From: JALYNX01 sp035292685
GTDB taxonomy: Bacteria; Actinomycetota; Acidimicrobiia; Spongiisociales; ZC4RG35
DNA: 64,000 nt
Direction: 5' to 3'
Assembly (NCBI GenBank): GCA_035292685.1
Contig: DATDPP010000031.1
Location: 1-64,000 of the forward strand
Below are positions 26,921-34,812 of this stretch, piece by piece. The position numbers and the translations under genes are program-made. Every line of letters starts with the position of its first letter. The stretch's first letter is position 1. The notes beneath the pieces are model-generated. The model did no database searches, was not told the DNA's origin, and saw only the letters and a list, made by a program, of their open reading frames with translations.

Positions 26921-27005
26921 CCCTGCCGAAATCACAGGCCCGGTTAGGGTGGGCCAGGTAGGCGCCTTTTCGGGGCGCCGTTGACAAGAAAAGAAAGGAA
27001 GACCC

Positions 27006-27947
27006 ATGCGGACATCTTTCCGCAGACGCTTCTTCGGGGCGACCCTCCTGGTCTTGGCGCTGGTTGTGACGGCGTGTGACGGTGGGTCGGGTGGAGATGC
27101 GACTACGACGCCCTCCGATGGGGGGACCGTCGAAGGTCCAGCCATAACGGTTGGGTCCTTCAACTTCCCGGAGTCGGTGATCCTGGCCGAGATCTATGCC
27201 CAGGCCCTCGAGGCCAACGGCTACACGGTCGTGAGGAACCTCAACATTGGGGACAGAGAGCTGATCTTCCCTGAGATCGAGTCTGGCGCCATCGACTTCA
27301 TCCCCGAGTACCTTGGTTCGGCTGTTTCTATCGGGTTTGGCGAAGAGGCGCCCACCGATGAAGCCGAGGCCCTCCAGACTCTCACGGATTTGTTCGCCGC
27401 GAAGTCGGTGACTGTGCTCGATCCGGCGCCAGGCCAGGACAAGAATGTATTCGTGGTCACCGGCGACTTCGCCGAAGGGAACGGTGTCACCACGGTGTCA
27501 GACCTGGCAGGAGCCGGCGAGGTAACCCTGGGAGGCCCACCCGAATGTGAGGACCGATCCACCTGTTACCGCGGGTTGGTTGAGACCTACGGGCTCGACA
27601 ACCTCGGTTTCGAGTCGATAGCGGAGGGCGCGGCCCGGGTGGCGGCCCTGGAATCCGGCGAGATCCAAGTGGCTCTGCTCTTCTCGACTCAACCAGTTAT
27701 CACCGAGAAGGGTTTCGTCGTTCTCGGGGGGACCGAGGAGATAATCGCTCCCGAGAATGTTGTCCCCGTCGTCAGCAACGAAGTGGCGGAGGCCTACGGC
27801 GATGATTTCGCCGCTTTGATCAACTCGATCTCAAGACTGATCACCACCGAGGTCCTCTTGGATCTCAACGGCCGCGTCGAGATCGATGCGGAGAATCCCG
27901 AAGATGCGGCCACCGCCTGGCTCAGCGAGCAGGGTCTAGTCCCGTGA
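27006..27947 (+). CDS. opuCC: Osmoprotectant ABC transporter substrate-binding lipoprotein
   Basis: A 313-aa lipoprotein: RRR-rich N terminus, hydrophobic core and lipobox VTAC (C24). The mature domain is of the OpuAC/QAT type, with ITVGSFNFPESVILAEIYAQALE at its start, an IPEYLGS hinge and LGGPPECEDRSTCYRGL. It binds quaternary amines outside the membrane and delivers them to the permeases. A GGAAG ribosome site lies 5 nt before the ATG. It is separated from the permease genes by 85 nt holding a small GGCGCC hairpin, which might tune its expression. Confidence 0.92.
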   Translation: MRTSFRRRFFGATLLVLALVVTACDGGSGGDATTTPSDGGTVEGPAITVGSFNFPESVILAEIYAQALEANGYTVVRNLNIGDRELIFPEIESGAIDFIPEYLGSAVSIGFGEEAPTDEAEALQTLTDLFAAKSVTVLDPAPGQDKNVFVVTGDFAEGNGVTTVSDLAGAGEVTLGGPPECEDRSTCYRGLVETYGLDNLGFESIAEGAARVAALESGEIQVALLFSTQPVITEKGFVVLGGTEEIIAPENVVPVVSNEVAEAYGDDFAALINSISRLITTEVLLDLNGRVEIDAENPEDAATAWLSEQGLVP

Positions 27948-27999
27948 TCCGTAATCCGTTATCCGTAATCCGTACGGAAAGCGGATAACGGACTACGGA
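27948..27999. repeat. Inverted TCCGTNN heptad repeat element, copy 1
   Basis: Starting at the base after the opuCC stop, four units TCCGTAA/TCCGTTA/TCCGTAA/TCCGT run into their near-perfect reverse complement. Arms 27948-27973 and 27974-27999 match at 22 of 26 positions and meet with no spacer at the centre TCCGTACGGA. A second, longer member of the same family lies at 47054-47156. It is followed by the operon terminator. Confidence 0.8.
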
Positions 28000-28006
28000 A
28001 GACGAA

Positions 28007-28037
28007 CAGGAAACCCGGGCCGAGCCCGGGGTTCCTG
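28007..28037 (+). terminator. Terminator hairpin of the opu operon
   Basis: CAGGAAACCCGGGC (28007-28020) pairs with GCCCGGGGTTCCTG (28024-28037) around a CGA loop: 14 bp with a single mismatch. The following sequence TCACACGG has no T-run. Confidence 0.65.
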
Positions 28038-28076
28038 TCACACGGTCCCCGTACGGTGTTGTCAGGAGGTCGACAG

Positions 28077-28265
28077 ATGATCATCGATTGCCGGCAATGC
28101 GCCATGCAGGACACCAGTGCTTGCGACGATTGTGTCGTGACCATTCTGCTCGACGGAGGCCCGCTCGAGCTCGACGAATCGGAGAGCGAGGCGTTGAGAA
28201 ATCTGGCCGGCGAAGGCCTGGTCCCCCGTCTCCGATTGGTGCCGATCGATAGAAAGACCGGCTGA
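28077..28265 (+). CDS. Small protein with two CxxC pairs, possible zinc binder
   Basis: A 62-aa protein beginning MIIDCRQCAMQDTSACDDC, with C5xxC8 and C16xxC19 in the first 19 residues, then a hydrophobic strand VVTILL and an acidic helix (LDESESEALRNLAGEGL). The four cysteines could hold one zinc or an iron-sulfur centre. I do not recognise the family. The start is certain: AGGAGGT lies 6 nt before ATG 28077. Confidence 0.72.
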   Translation: MIIDCRQCAMQDTSACDDCVVTILLDGGPLELDESESEALRNLAGEGLVPRLRLVPIDRKTG

Positions 28266-28318
28266 GGAACAGAGGGCGGGCGCAGAGTCGTCGAGGACAT
28301 GATCGCGGGCAGGGCCGT

Positions 28319-28324
28319 TACCCT
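28319..28324 (+). promoter_or_regulatory. -10 element before leaderless gene 28333
   Basis: TACCCT ends 8 nt before ATG 28333 and there is no ribosome site between. Confidence 0.5.
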
Positions 28325-28332
28325 CAGCAGGC

Positions 28333-28626
28333 ATGGTGAAGGTGTACGCGATCGCCCTCGTCTTCGGGGTTGTCGGTCTGTTGGTCGTGATTCTCGGAGG
28401 TGCCCTTGCCGAGAATCTGGGCCGTCAGGACATCGATCCGGGACGCAGGATCGGCAAACCGGGCCGGGCTGTGATCGGCGGGCTGGTCGGGTTCGGCATG
28501 GCCGGGGTCTCGGCGGAGTTCTCCCCTCTCGGCCTCGACTGGCCGATGTCGTTGCTGCTTGCCCTGGTCGGAGGCGCTGCCGGGGCGATCTGGGGGCTCT
28601 ATGGCGCAGGGGTCGCCGGGCGTTGA
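28333..28626 (+). CDS. Small membrane protein
   Basis: A 97-aa protein with a transmembrane helix at residues 4-26, a short basic loop (LGRQDIDPGRRIGKPGR), and two Gly/Ala-rich helices after it (GRAVIGGLVGFGMAGVSAEF; LLLALVGGAAGAIWGLYGAG). No known family. The stop overlaps the TTG start of the phosphoesterase by 4 nt, so the two are translationally coupled. Confidence 0.62.
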   Translation: MVKVYAIALVFGVVGLLVVILGGALAENLGRQDIDPGRRIGKPGRAVIGGLVGFGMAGVSAEFSPLGLDWPMSLLLALVGGAAGAIWGLYGAGVAGR

Positions 28627-29399
28627 TCCTTGCGATTTCCGACGTTCATTTCGCCCTCGATGCGTTGCGTCGAGTCGTCGCCATGGGTCAGCCTGTCCTC
28701 ATCCTGGGTGATCTGGTCAACCTGACCGACTATCGGACGGGGGAGGGGGCGGTGGCGGACGTCCTCGGTCTGGAATTCGCCCGTGAGTCGGCGGCGGCCC
28801 GAGCTGCCGGTGACTTCCAGGGAATGAGAGACCTGTGGGTCCAGCGTACCGCCGGTCGATTCGATGAGGTCCGGGCGGAGATCGGGGCGGCCATCGACGC
28901 CCAATACCGGGAAGTGGCGCTGGCCCTGGAGGGGGGGAGCGGGTTCGTGATCCACGGGAATGTGGATCGCCCGCAGAGTCTTCGGGCCAGCCTGCCGGAA
29001 GGTTTCGAGTACGTTCATGGCCGGGTGGTGGAAATCGAGGGGATTCGGTTCGGCTTCGCCGGGGGAGGGGCTTCCACTCCGCTCCAGGCCGAGGGAGAGG
29101 TGTCCGACGACGAAATGAGGCTTCTCCTCGAGCAGATCGGCCCGGTTGACGTGCTCTGCACTCACATCCCGGCCGCCGTCAGATCGTTGCGCACCGACGT
29201 CATCACCGGCCGGGCGGAGCGCGGCTCCGAGCCGATCCTCGACTATCTGCTCCGGGAGAGGCCGCGTGCCCACATCTTCGGCGACGTCCATCAGCCCCAG
29301 GCCACTCAATGGCGTCTCGGATCGACGCTGTGTCGCAACGTTGGGTACTTCAGGGCGACGGGACGCCCGCTGTCCATCGACCCCGCCCGGATCGGCTGA
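28623..29399 (+). CDS. Metallophosphoesterase (calcineurin-like)
   Basis: A 258-aa protein. Metal-binding motifs appear in order: ISDVHFALDAL (D-x-H), LILGDLVNLTDY (GD), IHGNVDRPQ (GN-x-D where many have GNHD), CTHIP and HIFGDVHQPQ (the final GDVH pair). TTG 28623, overlapping the preceding stop (TTGA), is the only start that keeps the first motif. The substrate is unknown. Confidence 0.82.
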   Translation: MILAISDVHFALDALRRVVAMGQPVLILGDLVNLTDYRTGEGAVADVLGLEFARESAAARAAGDFQGMRDLWVQRTAGRFDEVRAEIGAAIDAQYREVALALEGGSGFVIHGNVDRPQSLRASLPEGFEYVHGRVVEIEGIRFGFAGGGASTPLQAEGEVSDDEMRLLLEQIGPVDVLCTHIPAAVRSLRTDVITGRAERGSEPILDYLLRERPRAHIFGDVHQPQATQWRLGSTLCRNVGYFRATGRPLSIDPARIG

Positions 29400-29445
29400 G
29401 TAGGTATCTCGCTAATCTCGTCTGCCGGACAAGGACTCTGGAGAG

Positions 29446-29883
29446 ATGGCCGAGGGAACCTTTCAGACTTTGGAGATCGACGCCTCACCCGAGGTGCTCT
29501 ACGACGTGGCTGCCGACATCTCCTCCTACCCCGTGTGGGCAACCGGGGTCAAAGAGGTGGAGATCCTCGAAAGCGGGCCGGATGGTCGTGTCGACCGGGC
29601 CCGGTTCGTGATCGAAGTCTTCGTCAAAGAGATCGAATATGTGCTCCGCTATGAGCATGACAGGCCGAATCGCTTGAGTTGGGTGGCCGAGGACAGTGAT
29701 GACCTCGAGATGCTCGAAGGCTCCTACACCTTCACCCCCACCAACGGAGCCACTGAAGTCCTGTACGGTTTGAAGGTCACGCTGAAATTCACGATGCCAG
29801 GATTCCTGATGCGCCAAGCCGAGAAGCAGATTGTGACGACTGCGTTGAGGGGCCTTCGCAATAGGGTCAAGGTCGCGGGCTGA
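29446..29883 (+). CDS. SRPBCC (START/Coq10-like) family protein
   Basis: A 145-aa protein with the helix-grip pattern: an N-terminal strand FQTLEIDASPEVLYDVAADISSYPVW typical of polyketide cyclase/Coq10 proteins, a strand-rich middle, and a long C-terminal helix (FLMRQAEKQIVTTALRGLRNRV). It probably binds a hydrophobic ligand. A GGAGAG site precedes the ATG. It is one nucleotide from the ArsA-like gene, and that pairing recurs in actinobacteria. Confidence 0.85.
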   Translation: MAEGTFQTLEIDASPEVLYDVAADISSYPVWATGVKEVEILESGPDGRVDRARFVIEVFVKEIEYVLRYEHDRPNRLSWVAEDSDDLEMLEGSYTFTPTNGATEVLYGLKVTLKFTMPGFLMRQAEKQIVTTALRGLRNRVKVAG

Positions 29884-29884
29884 T

Positions 29885-31063
29885 ATGCGAATCATCCTCG
29901 TCACCGGCAAAGGAGGGGTGGGCAAGACCACCGTGGCCGCCTGCACCGCCCTGGCCGCGGCCGACGCCGGATACCGGACCCTCGTCACCTCCACGGACCC
30001 GGCGCATTCGCTGTCGGATGCACTGGTGGTTCCCCTCGGCAGCGAGCCCACGAAGGTCGTGGCCGGCCTCGATGGGCAACAGATCGATACCCAACGACAA
30101 CTCGACAAGTACTGGGGCTCGATCCGGCGTCAGCTGATGGATGTGCTCGACTGGGGAGGCGCCGGCGGCATCGAGGCCGAGGAGTTCCTGGTGTTTCCCG
30201 GGATGGACGAGTTGTTCGCATTGCTCGAGGTCAATCGTCACGCCCGATCGGGTGTCTATGACGTGATAGTGGTCGACTGTGCTCCGACGGCCGAGACCCT
30301 GAGGCTGCTCTCCCTGCCCGAGGTCCTGAGTTGGTACTTCGAGAAGGTCCTGCCGACCGAGCGACGGCTGATGCGTGCGGCGCGGCCCATTCTCAGCCGC
30401 CTCACCGACCTGCCGCTTCCCGCGGACGAGGTGTTCACCTCTGCCCAGGCCGTATTCGAATCGATCGAAGACGTCAAGGCGCTCATGTCGACACCTGAGG
30501 TGACCTCGGCACGTCTGGTGGTCAACCCGGAGAAGATGGTGATCGATGAGGCTCGTCGCACCTACAGCTATCTGGGCCTCTTCGGCTACGGAGTGGATGG
30601 GGTGGTGGTCAACCGGGTGCTGCCCGACATCGTCGCCGACCCATACTTCGAGCGCTGGCGGGCGATCCAAAAGGGGCATCTGGACACCATCGACGACGCC
30701 TTCCCCGAGATCCCGCGACTTTTGCTCCGGCTATTCGACGACGAGATGGTGGGCATCGACCGGCTCCGCTTCATGGCCACGGAGCTATACGGCGACGACG
30801 ACCCGATCCGGGACTTCGTCGCCACCAGGCCATTCCGCATCTCCGACGCCGAGGGCGGGGTTTCGATGGAGATCGACATCCCATTCGTCGAGAAGTCCGA
30901 TCTCGATGTGCTCCGCCACGGGCACGAGATGTACATCCAGGTCGGGCCCTACCGCAGGTCCTTCATCCTTCCCGACGCATTACATCGTCGCGAGGTGACG
31001 CGAGCCCGCCTCGATGGTGGAACCCTCACCGTTTCCTTCTCCGATCCGGACGCCAAATCGTGA
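29885..31063 (+). CDS. ArsA/GET3-type P-loop ATPase
   Basis: A 392-aa protein. The deviant Walker A is VTGKGGVGKTT, followed by TSTDPAHSLSDAL (switch I) and VVVDCAPTAETLRLL (switch II). A VVVNRVLPD strand lies mid-protein, and the C-terminal about 85 residues form a beta domain (SMEIDIPFVEKSDLDVLRHGHEMYI-type), as in actinobacterial ArsA-family proteins. No ArsB pump or ArsR regulator is near, so arsenite export is unlikely; targeting of proteins or lipids is the open alternative. Confidence 0.88.
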   Translation: MRIILVTGKGGVGKTTVAACTALAAADAGYRTLVTSTDPAHSLSDALVVPLGSEPTKVVAGLDGQQIDTQRQLDKYWGSIRRQLMDVLDWGGAGGIEAEEFLVFPGMDELFALLEVNRHARSGVYDVIVVDCAPTAETLRLLSLPEVLSWYFEKVLPTERRLMRAARPILSRLTDLPLPADEVFTSAQAVFESIEDVKALMSTPEVTSARLVVNPEKMVIDEARRTYSYLGLFGYGVDGVVVNRVLPDIVADPYFERWRAIQKGHLDTIDDAFPEIPRLLLRLFDDEMVGIDRLRFMATELYGDDDPIRDFVATRPFRISDAEGGVSMEIDIPFVEKSDLDVLRHGHEMYIQVGPYRRSFILPDALHRREVTRARLDGGTLTVSFSDPDAKS

Positions 31064-31245
31064 AAGAGCAATCCGAAGCCATGCAGGCCGTGGCCCGCGC
31101 CGGGCGGCGAGCGGTCTATCACCTGCTACAGGCGGCGGTGGAAGGGTTGAAGGCCGTGGAAGCCGTGATCGAGGAGTTGGGGAGCATCGGGGACAATGAG
31201 AAGGGCGAGGCCGGGGAGACCGTGACCAGGATCGAGATCGAATGA
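31060..31245 (+). CDS. Small conserved helical protein
   Basis: A 61-aa protein starting at GTG 31060 in a GTGA overlap with the ArsA-like gene and ending in an ATGA overlap with the next gene. Residues 5-42 form an amphipathic helix (VARAGRRAVYHLLQAAVEGLKAVEAVIEEL); the tail is acidic. No family is recognised. The tight coupling on both sides argues that it is real and works with its neighbours. Confidence 0.68.
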   Translation: MKEQSEAMQAVARAGRRAVYHLLQAAVEGLKAVEAVIEELGSIGDNEKGEAGETVTRIEIE

Positions 31246-31670
31246 CCAACGAGCCCCACAGTGTCCGACCCGATCAGGTCCTTCCCCCTCTCGGGGACCA
31301 AGTCTCGGTCCGCCACCTTGCCAAGGACGCCGTTCTGTTGGTGCCCAATTTCGTCAAGCTGGTGGCGAGGCTTCTCACCGACCCCCGGGTCCCTCGGCGC
31401 TCCAAGATCGCCTTGGGGATGGCCGCCGCCTATGTCGTCAGCCCCATCGACCTCCTCCCCGAGTTCATCCCGGTTTTCGGTTGGCTCGACGACCTCCTGA
31501 TCCTCATCTACGTCCTCGACCGGGTGATCGAGCGAGCCGGCCCGGAGGTGGTCGGGGAGCATTGGGACGGCCCCGGAGACCTGCTCGGGTTGATTCGTGA
31601 GGTCCTCGGGGTGTCCCGAAATGTGATCCCCGGTCGGTTGCGGGTCGTGATCGACCGTCTCCACGGCTGA
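31242..31670 (+). CDS. YkvA-type DUF1232 membrane protein
   Basis: A 142-aa protein. The signature YVVSPIDLLPEFIPVFGWLDDLLIL (given here in part: SPIDLLPEFIP) defines DUF1232, a short membrane-associated domain of unknown function. It ends the four-gene unit SRPBCC-ArsA-small protein-DUF1232. Confidence 0.82.
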   Translation: MTNEPHSVRPDQVLPPLGDQVSVRHLAKDAVLLVPNFVKLVARLLTDPRVPRRSKIALGMAAAYVVSPIDLLPEFIPVFGWLDDLLILIYVLDRVIERAGPEVVGEHWDGPGDLLGLIREVLGVSRNVIPGRLRVVIDRLHG

Positions 31671-31687
31671 ACCGGGCTCGACTGCCC

Positions 31688-31693
31688 TACTCT
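31688..31693 (+). promoter_or_regulatory. -10 element before leaderless threonine aldolase gene
   Basis: TACTCT ends 6 nt before ATG 31700 and no ribosome site is present, consistent with a leaderless transcript. Confidence 0.5.
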
Positions 31694-31699
31694 TCGACG

Positions 31700-32743
31700 A
31701 TGGCCTTCGATGACGGCATCGCCGACTTCAGATCCGACACGGTCACCCGGCCCACACCAGAGATGCTGGCGGCCATGGTCGCCGCCCCGCTTGGCGATGA
31801 CGTCTACCACGACGACCCGACCGTCAACCTCCTCGAGGAGGAGTCGGCCTCGGTCACCGGCAAGGAGGCGGCAATCTTCGTCCCGACCGGGACCATGGGT
31901 AACCAACTTTCGATCATGGCACACACCCACCCCGGCGAGGAAATCATCGCCCATGAGGGGAGCCACGTCCGCAGCATCGAGGCCGGGGCGCCTCAGGCAC
32001 TATCCGGCGTCGCCTTCAGGACAGTGTCCGGCGATGGTGGGCGCATCGAGCCCGAAGACGTCGAACAGGCGATGGAATTGAGCGGTTCCTTCGTGGGACC
32101 GGGCATCTTCCCCCGCATCGGGCTCCTGGTGTGGGAGAACACCCACAATCTGTCGGGGGGAAGAGTGATCCCGGTGGACCTGATGGAAAAGACATCGCAC
32201 GTGGCCCGCGCCCATTCCCTGAAGATCCATGTCGACGGGGCGAGGATCTTCAACGCGGTGGCGGCGTCGGGCGTGGCCGCGGATCGATACGCCGCCGTAG
32301 CCGACACGATCCAGTTCTGCTTCTCGAAAGGACTGGGGGCCCCGGTGGGATCCATCGTGTGTGGGACGCAGGCGCTGATGGACGAAATTCGCTATCTGCG
32401 GAGGCGTCTCGGCGGCGGGATGCGACAAGCAGGGGTGCTGGCTGCTGCGGCACGGGTGGCCCTACGCGGCCGGGAGAGGCTTGTCGAGGATCACGTCCTG
32501 GCCACCGCACTCGGGGTGAGCCTCGCCGAGCGGTTCCCGGGCTCGGTCGACCCGATGACGGTGGAGACCAACATGGTTCGTGTCAGCTTCGCCGCCCTGG
32601 GCATGGAATGGGCGGAGGTCAGCGAGAGGCTGGATGCGTCGGGGATCAAAATCAATCCCCCCATGGCCGGATGGTGGAGGATCGTCACTCACCGCGATGT
32701 CGACTCCGCTGACATGGGCCGGCTCCTGTCGGTGCTGGAGTAA
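31700..32743 (+). CDS. Low-specificity L-threonine aldolase (PLP enzyme)
   Basis: A 347-aa fold-type I PLP enzyme. It shows DFRSDTVTRPTPEM at the N terminus, GDDVYHDDPTVNLLEE, the PLP-stacking region PTGTMGNQLS, HVDGARIFNA (Asp contacting the pyridine nitrogen) and the Schiff-base lysine in FCFSKGLGAPVGS. It cleaves threonine/allo-threonine to glycine and acetaldehyde. It stands alone upstream of the fab genes. Confidence 0.92.
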   Translation: MAFDDGIADFRSDTVTRPTPEMLAAMVAAPLGDDVYHDDPTVNLLEEESASVTGKEAAIFVPTGTMGNQLSIMAHTHPGEEIIAHEGSHVRSIEAGAPQALSGVAFRTVSGDGGRIEPEDVEQAMELSGSFVGPGIFPRIGLLVWENTHNLSGGRVIPVDLMEKTSHVARAHSLKIHVDGARIFNAVAASGVAADRYAAVADTIQFCFSKGLGAPVGSIVCGTQALMDEIRYLRRRLGGGMRQAGVLAAAARVALRGRERLVEDHVLATALGVSLAERFPGSVDPMTVETNMVRVSFAALGMEWAEVSERLDASGIKINPPMAGWWRIVTHRDVDSADMGRLLSVLE

Positions 32744-32774
32744 CCGAGCCCGGAACGCAGGAGTCGGATAGCAA

Positions 32775-33716
32775 GTGAGTGTCGGAATCCTCTTTCCCGG
32801 TCAGGGGAGTCAGCACGTCGGGATGGGGAGGGATCTCTTCGAAACCAGACCCGACCTGCTCGGAGAGCGTGCCGATCGGGTGCTCGGATGGTCTCTCCGG
32901 TCGATGTGCCTCGAAGGCCCTGAGGAGGAGTTGACCCGCACCGAGCACGCGCAGCCAGCCCTGTTCGCCCTCTCCTTTGCACTTTGGGATCTGCTCGTCG
33001 CCGAAACCGGCATCGTCCCAGGGGGTGCGGCCGGGCACTCGTTGGGGGAATACACCGCTCTGACCGCCGCCGGCTTCTTCGATTACGACACCGCCCTGTC
33101 TGTGGTGGCTCGCCGGGGGCGGGCGATGGCCGCAGCCGCCGATCTCGCCCCATCGGGGATGGCCGCGTTGTTGGGGGCTGACGAGGCCGAAGCCGAGGAG
33201 ATCTGTGCCCGGCGAAGAGAGATGGGCGGCCAACTCGAGGTGGCCAATATCAACGCGCCGGGACAGGTCGTCGTCGCCGGTGGGTCCGACGACATCGACT
33301 GGCTGGTGGCGAGTGCACGAGATCTCGGGGTGCGACGGGCGATCCCACTCAAGGTCGCCGGGGCTTTCCATTCGACCTTCATGGACCCGGCGGCGACCGT
33401 CGTTGCCTCGGCGCTCGAGGAGGCGGCGGTTGGCGAGCTTGCTTTCCCGGTTTGGGCCAACACGACCGGCAATCCCCATCGGATCGATACGGTGAAGGAG
33501 TTGCTGGTCCGCCAGGTCGTGGCTCCGGTGCGATTCTCCGACAGCCTGGTGAACATGGCTGCTTCCGGGATCGACACCTTCGCCCACGTCGGACCGGGTG
33601 ACGTGACCGCCGGCCTGGCACGGAGGTCTGTGGAAGATGCCCGGGTCGTGGTCGTGTCCGGCATCGCGGACATCGGGGCGGCGGCGGAGGCTATCGGTAC
33701 CATGGGCCGACTTTGA
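32775..33716 (+). CDS. fabD: Malonyl-CoA:ACP transacylase
   Basis: A 313-aa enzyme that loads malonate onto ACP. FPGQGSQ near the N terminus, the nucleophile Ser in AAGHSLGEYTAL (about residue 89) and the catalytic His in VAGAFHSTFM (about 198) are present. GTG 32775 is used. It is the first gene of the FAS-II module; fabH follows after 10 nt. Confidence 0.95.
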   Translation: MSVGILFPGQGSQHVGMGRDLFETRPDLLGERADRVLGWSLRSMCLEGPEEELTRTEHAQPALFALSFALWDLLVAETGIVPGGAAGHSLGEYTALTAAGFFDYDTALSVVARRGRAMAAAADLAPSGMAALLGADEAEAEEICARRREMGGQLEVANINAPGQVVVAGGSDDIDWLVASARDLGVRRAIPLKVAGAFHSTFMDPAATVVASALEEAAVGELAFPVWANTTGNPHRIDTVKELLVRQVVAPVRFSDSLVNMAASGIDTFAHVGPGDVTAGLARRSVEDARVVVVSGIADIGAAAEAIGTMGRL

Positions 33717-33726
33717 GGAGACGCTT

Positions 33727-34812
33727 ATGCGCAATGCCGAGATAACCGGATGGGGCAAGTGCATGCCGCCCAACGTTCTCTCTAATCACGATCTGGAGCA
33801 GCTGGTCGACACCTCGGACGAGTGGATCACTACGCGGACCGGGATCAAAGAGCGGCGGATCAGCCACGTCGAGGCGTCCGAATTGGCAGCGGTGGCCGGT
33901 CTCCGGGCGCTGGCCGCGGCGGGCAAGACCGTGGACGAGGTGGATCTGATCCTGATCGCCACCTGCACCGGTGACTCCATCCTCCCGTCCACGGCCTCGG
34001 TGGTGCAGAAGAGGATGGAGGCCTGGAACGCGGCAGCCATGGATATCAACGCCGCCTGCTCGGGATTCGTCTACGGGTTGGTGGTGGGCACCAACATGAT
34101 CCGCGGAGGCACCCACCAATCGGTGCTCGTGATCGGGGCCGAGAAGCTGCACTATCTGATGGATTTCACCGACCGCGCCACGTGTGTCCTCTTCGGTGAT
34201 GGCGCCGGGGCCGTCCTGCTCGAGCCAACCGACGAGCCGATAGGCCTGCTCTCATCGGAGTTGGGCATGGACGGCTCGGTGGGGCACATCCTCCAAACCC
34301 CAAGGGACGGGACGGCGGGTGACCGGGAGCCGATCAACCCTGCCCTGTCGTCGCTCACGATGGAGGGTCAGGAAGTCTTCCGCCGAGCGGTCACGACCAT
34401 GGGTGATTCGACAGCAAGGGCCATCGAACAAGCCGGTCTCACATCCGATGACATCGACTTGCTCATTCCCCATCAGGCCAATGTGCGGATCATCGACGCC
34501 ACTGCTCGCAGGCTGGGGTTTGATGAGGCCAAGGTCTACGTGAACATCCATTCCTACGGCAACACCTCGGCGGCCACCATCCCGGTGGCCCTCACCGAGG
34601 CATTGGAGGAGGGCAGGATCAAGCCGGGATCGACGATCGCCTTCACCGCTTTCGGCGGTGGGCTCACCTGGGGATCGGCCATCTATCGATGGGGCTCACG
34701 GGTGGAGGCGTTGGGTGAGAGTGACGCCCAGCTACCACCGCCGGATCGGACGACGATGGAGCTGCTTCAACCCAACTTCGACTTCTTCGGCCTGCCGGAG
34801 AAACTGACGTGA
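33727..34812 (+). CDS. fabH: Beta-ketoacyl-ACP synthase III
   Basis: A 361-aa initiating condensing enzyme. Cys is in INAACSGFVYGL (about residue 112), His in IPHQANVRI (about 255) and Asn in HSYGNTSAATIP (about 285). GAGGAGA lies 6 nt before ATG 33727. After the usual end (GGGLTWGSAIYRW) there is an extra tail of about 40 residues ending FDFFGLPEKLT, not normal for FabH. Its stop overlaps fabG (GTGA). Confidence 0.94.
   Translation: MRNAEITGWGKCMPPNVLSNHDLEQLVDTSDEWITTRTGIKERRISHVEASELAAVAGLRALAAAGKTVDEVDLILIATCTGDSILPSTASVVQKRMEAWNAAAMDINAACSGFVYGLVVGTNMIRGGTHQSVLVIGAEKLHYLMDFTDRATCVLFGDGAGAVLLEPTDEPIGLLSSELGMDGSVGHILQTPRDGTAGDREPINPALSSLTMEGQEVFRRAVTTMGDSTARAIEQAGLTSDDIDLLIPHQANVRIIDATARRLGFDEAKVYVNIHSYGNTSAATIPVALTEALEEGRIKPGSTIAFTAFGGGLTWGSAIYRWGSRVEALGESDAQLPPPDRTTMELLQPNFDFFGLPEKLT

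Noticed and set aside
26981..26986. TTGACA before opuCC as a promoter -35
   Set aside because: No -10-like hexamer lies 16-18 nt downstream; the distance to the ATG is only 19 nt.
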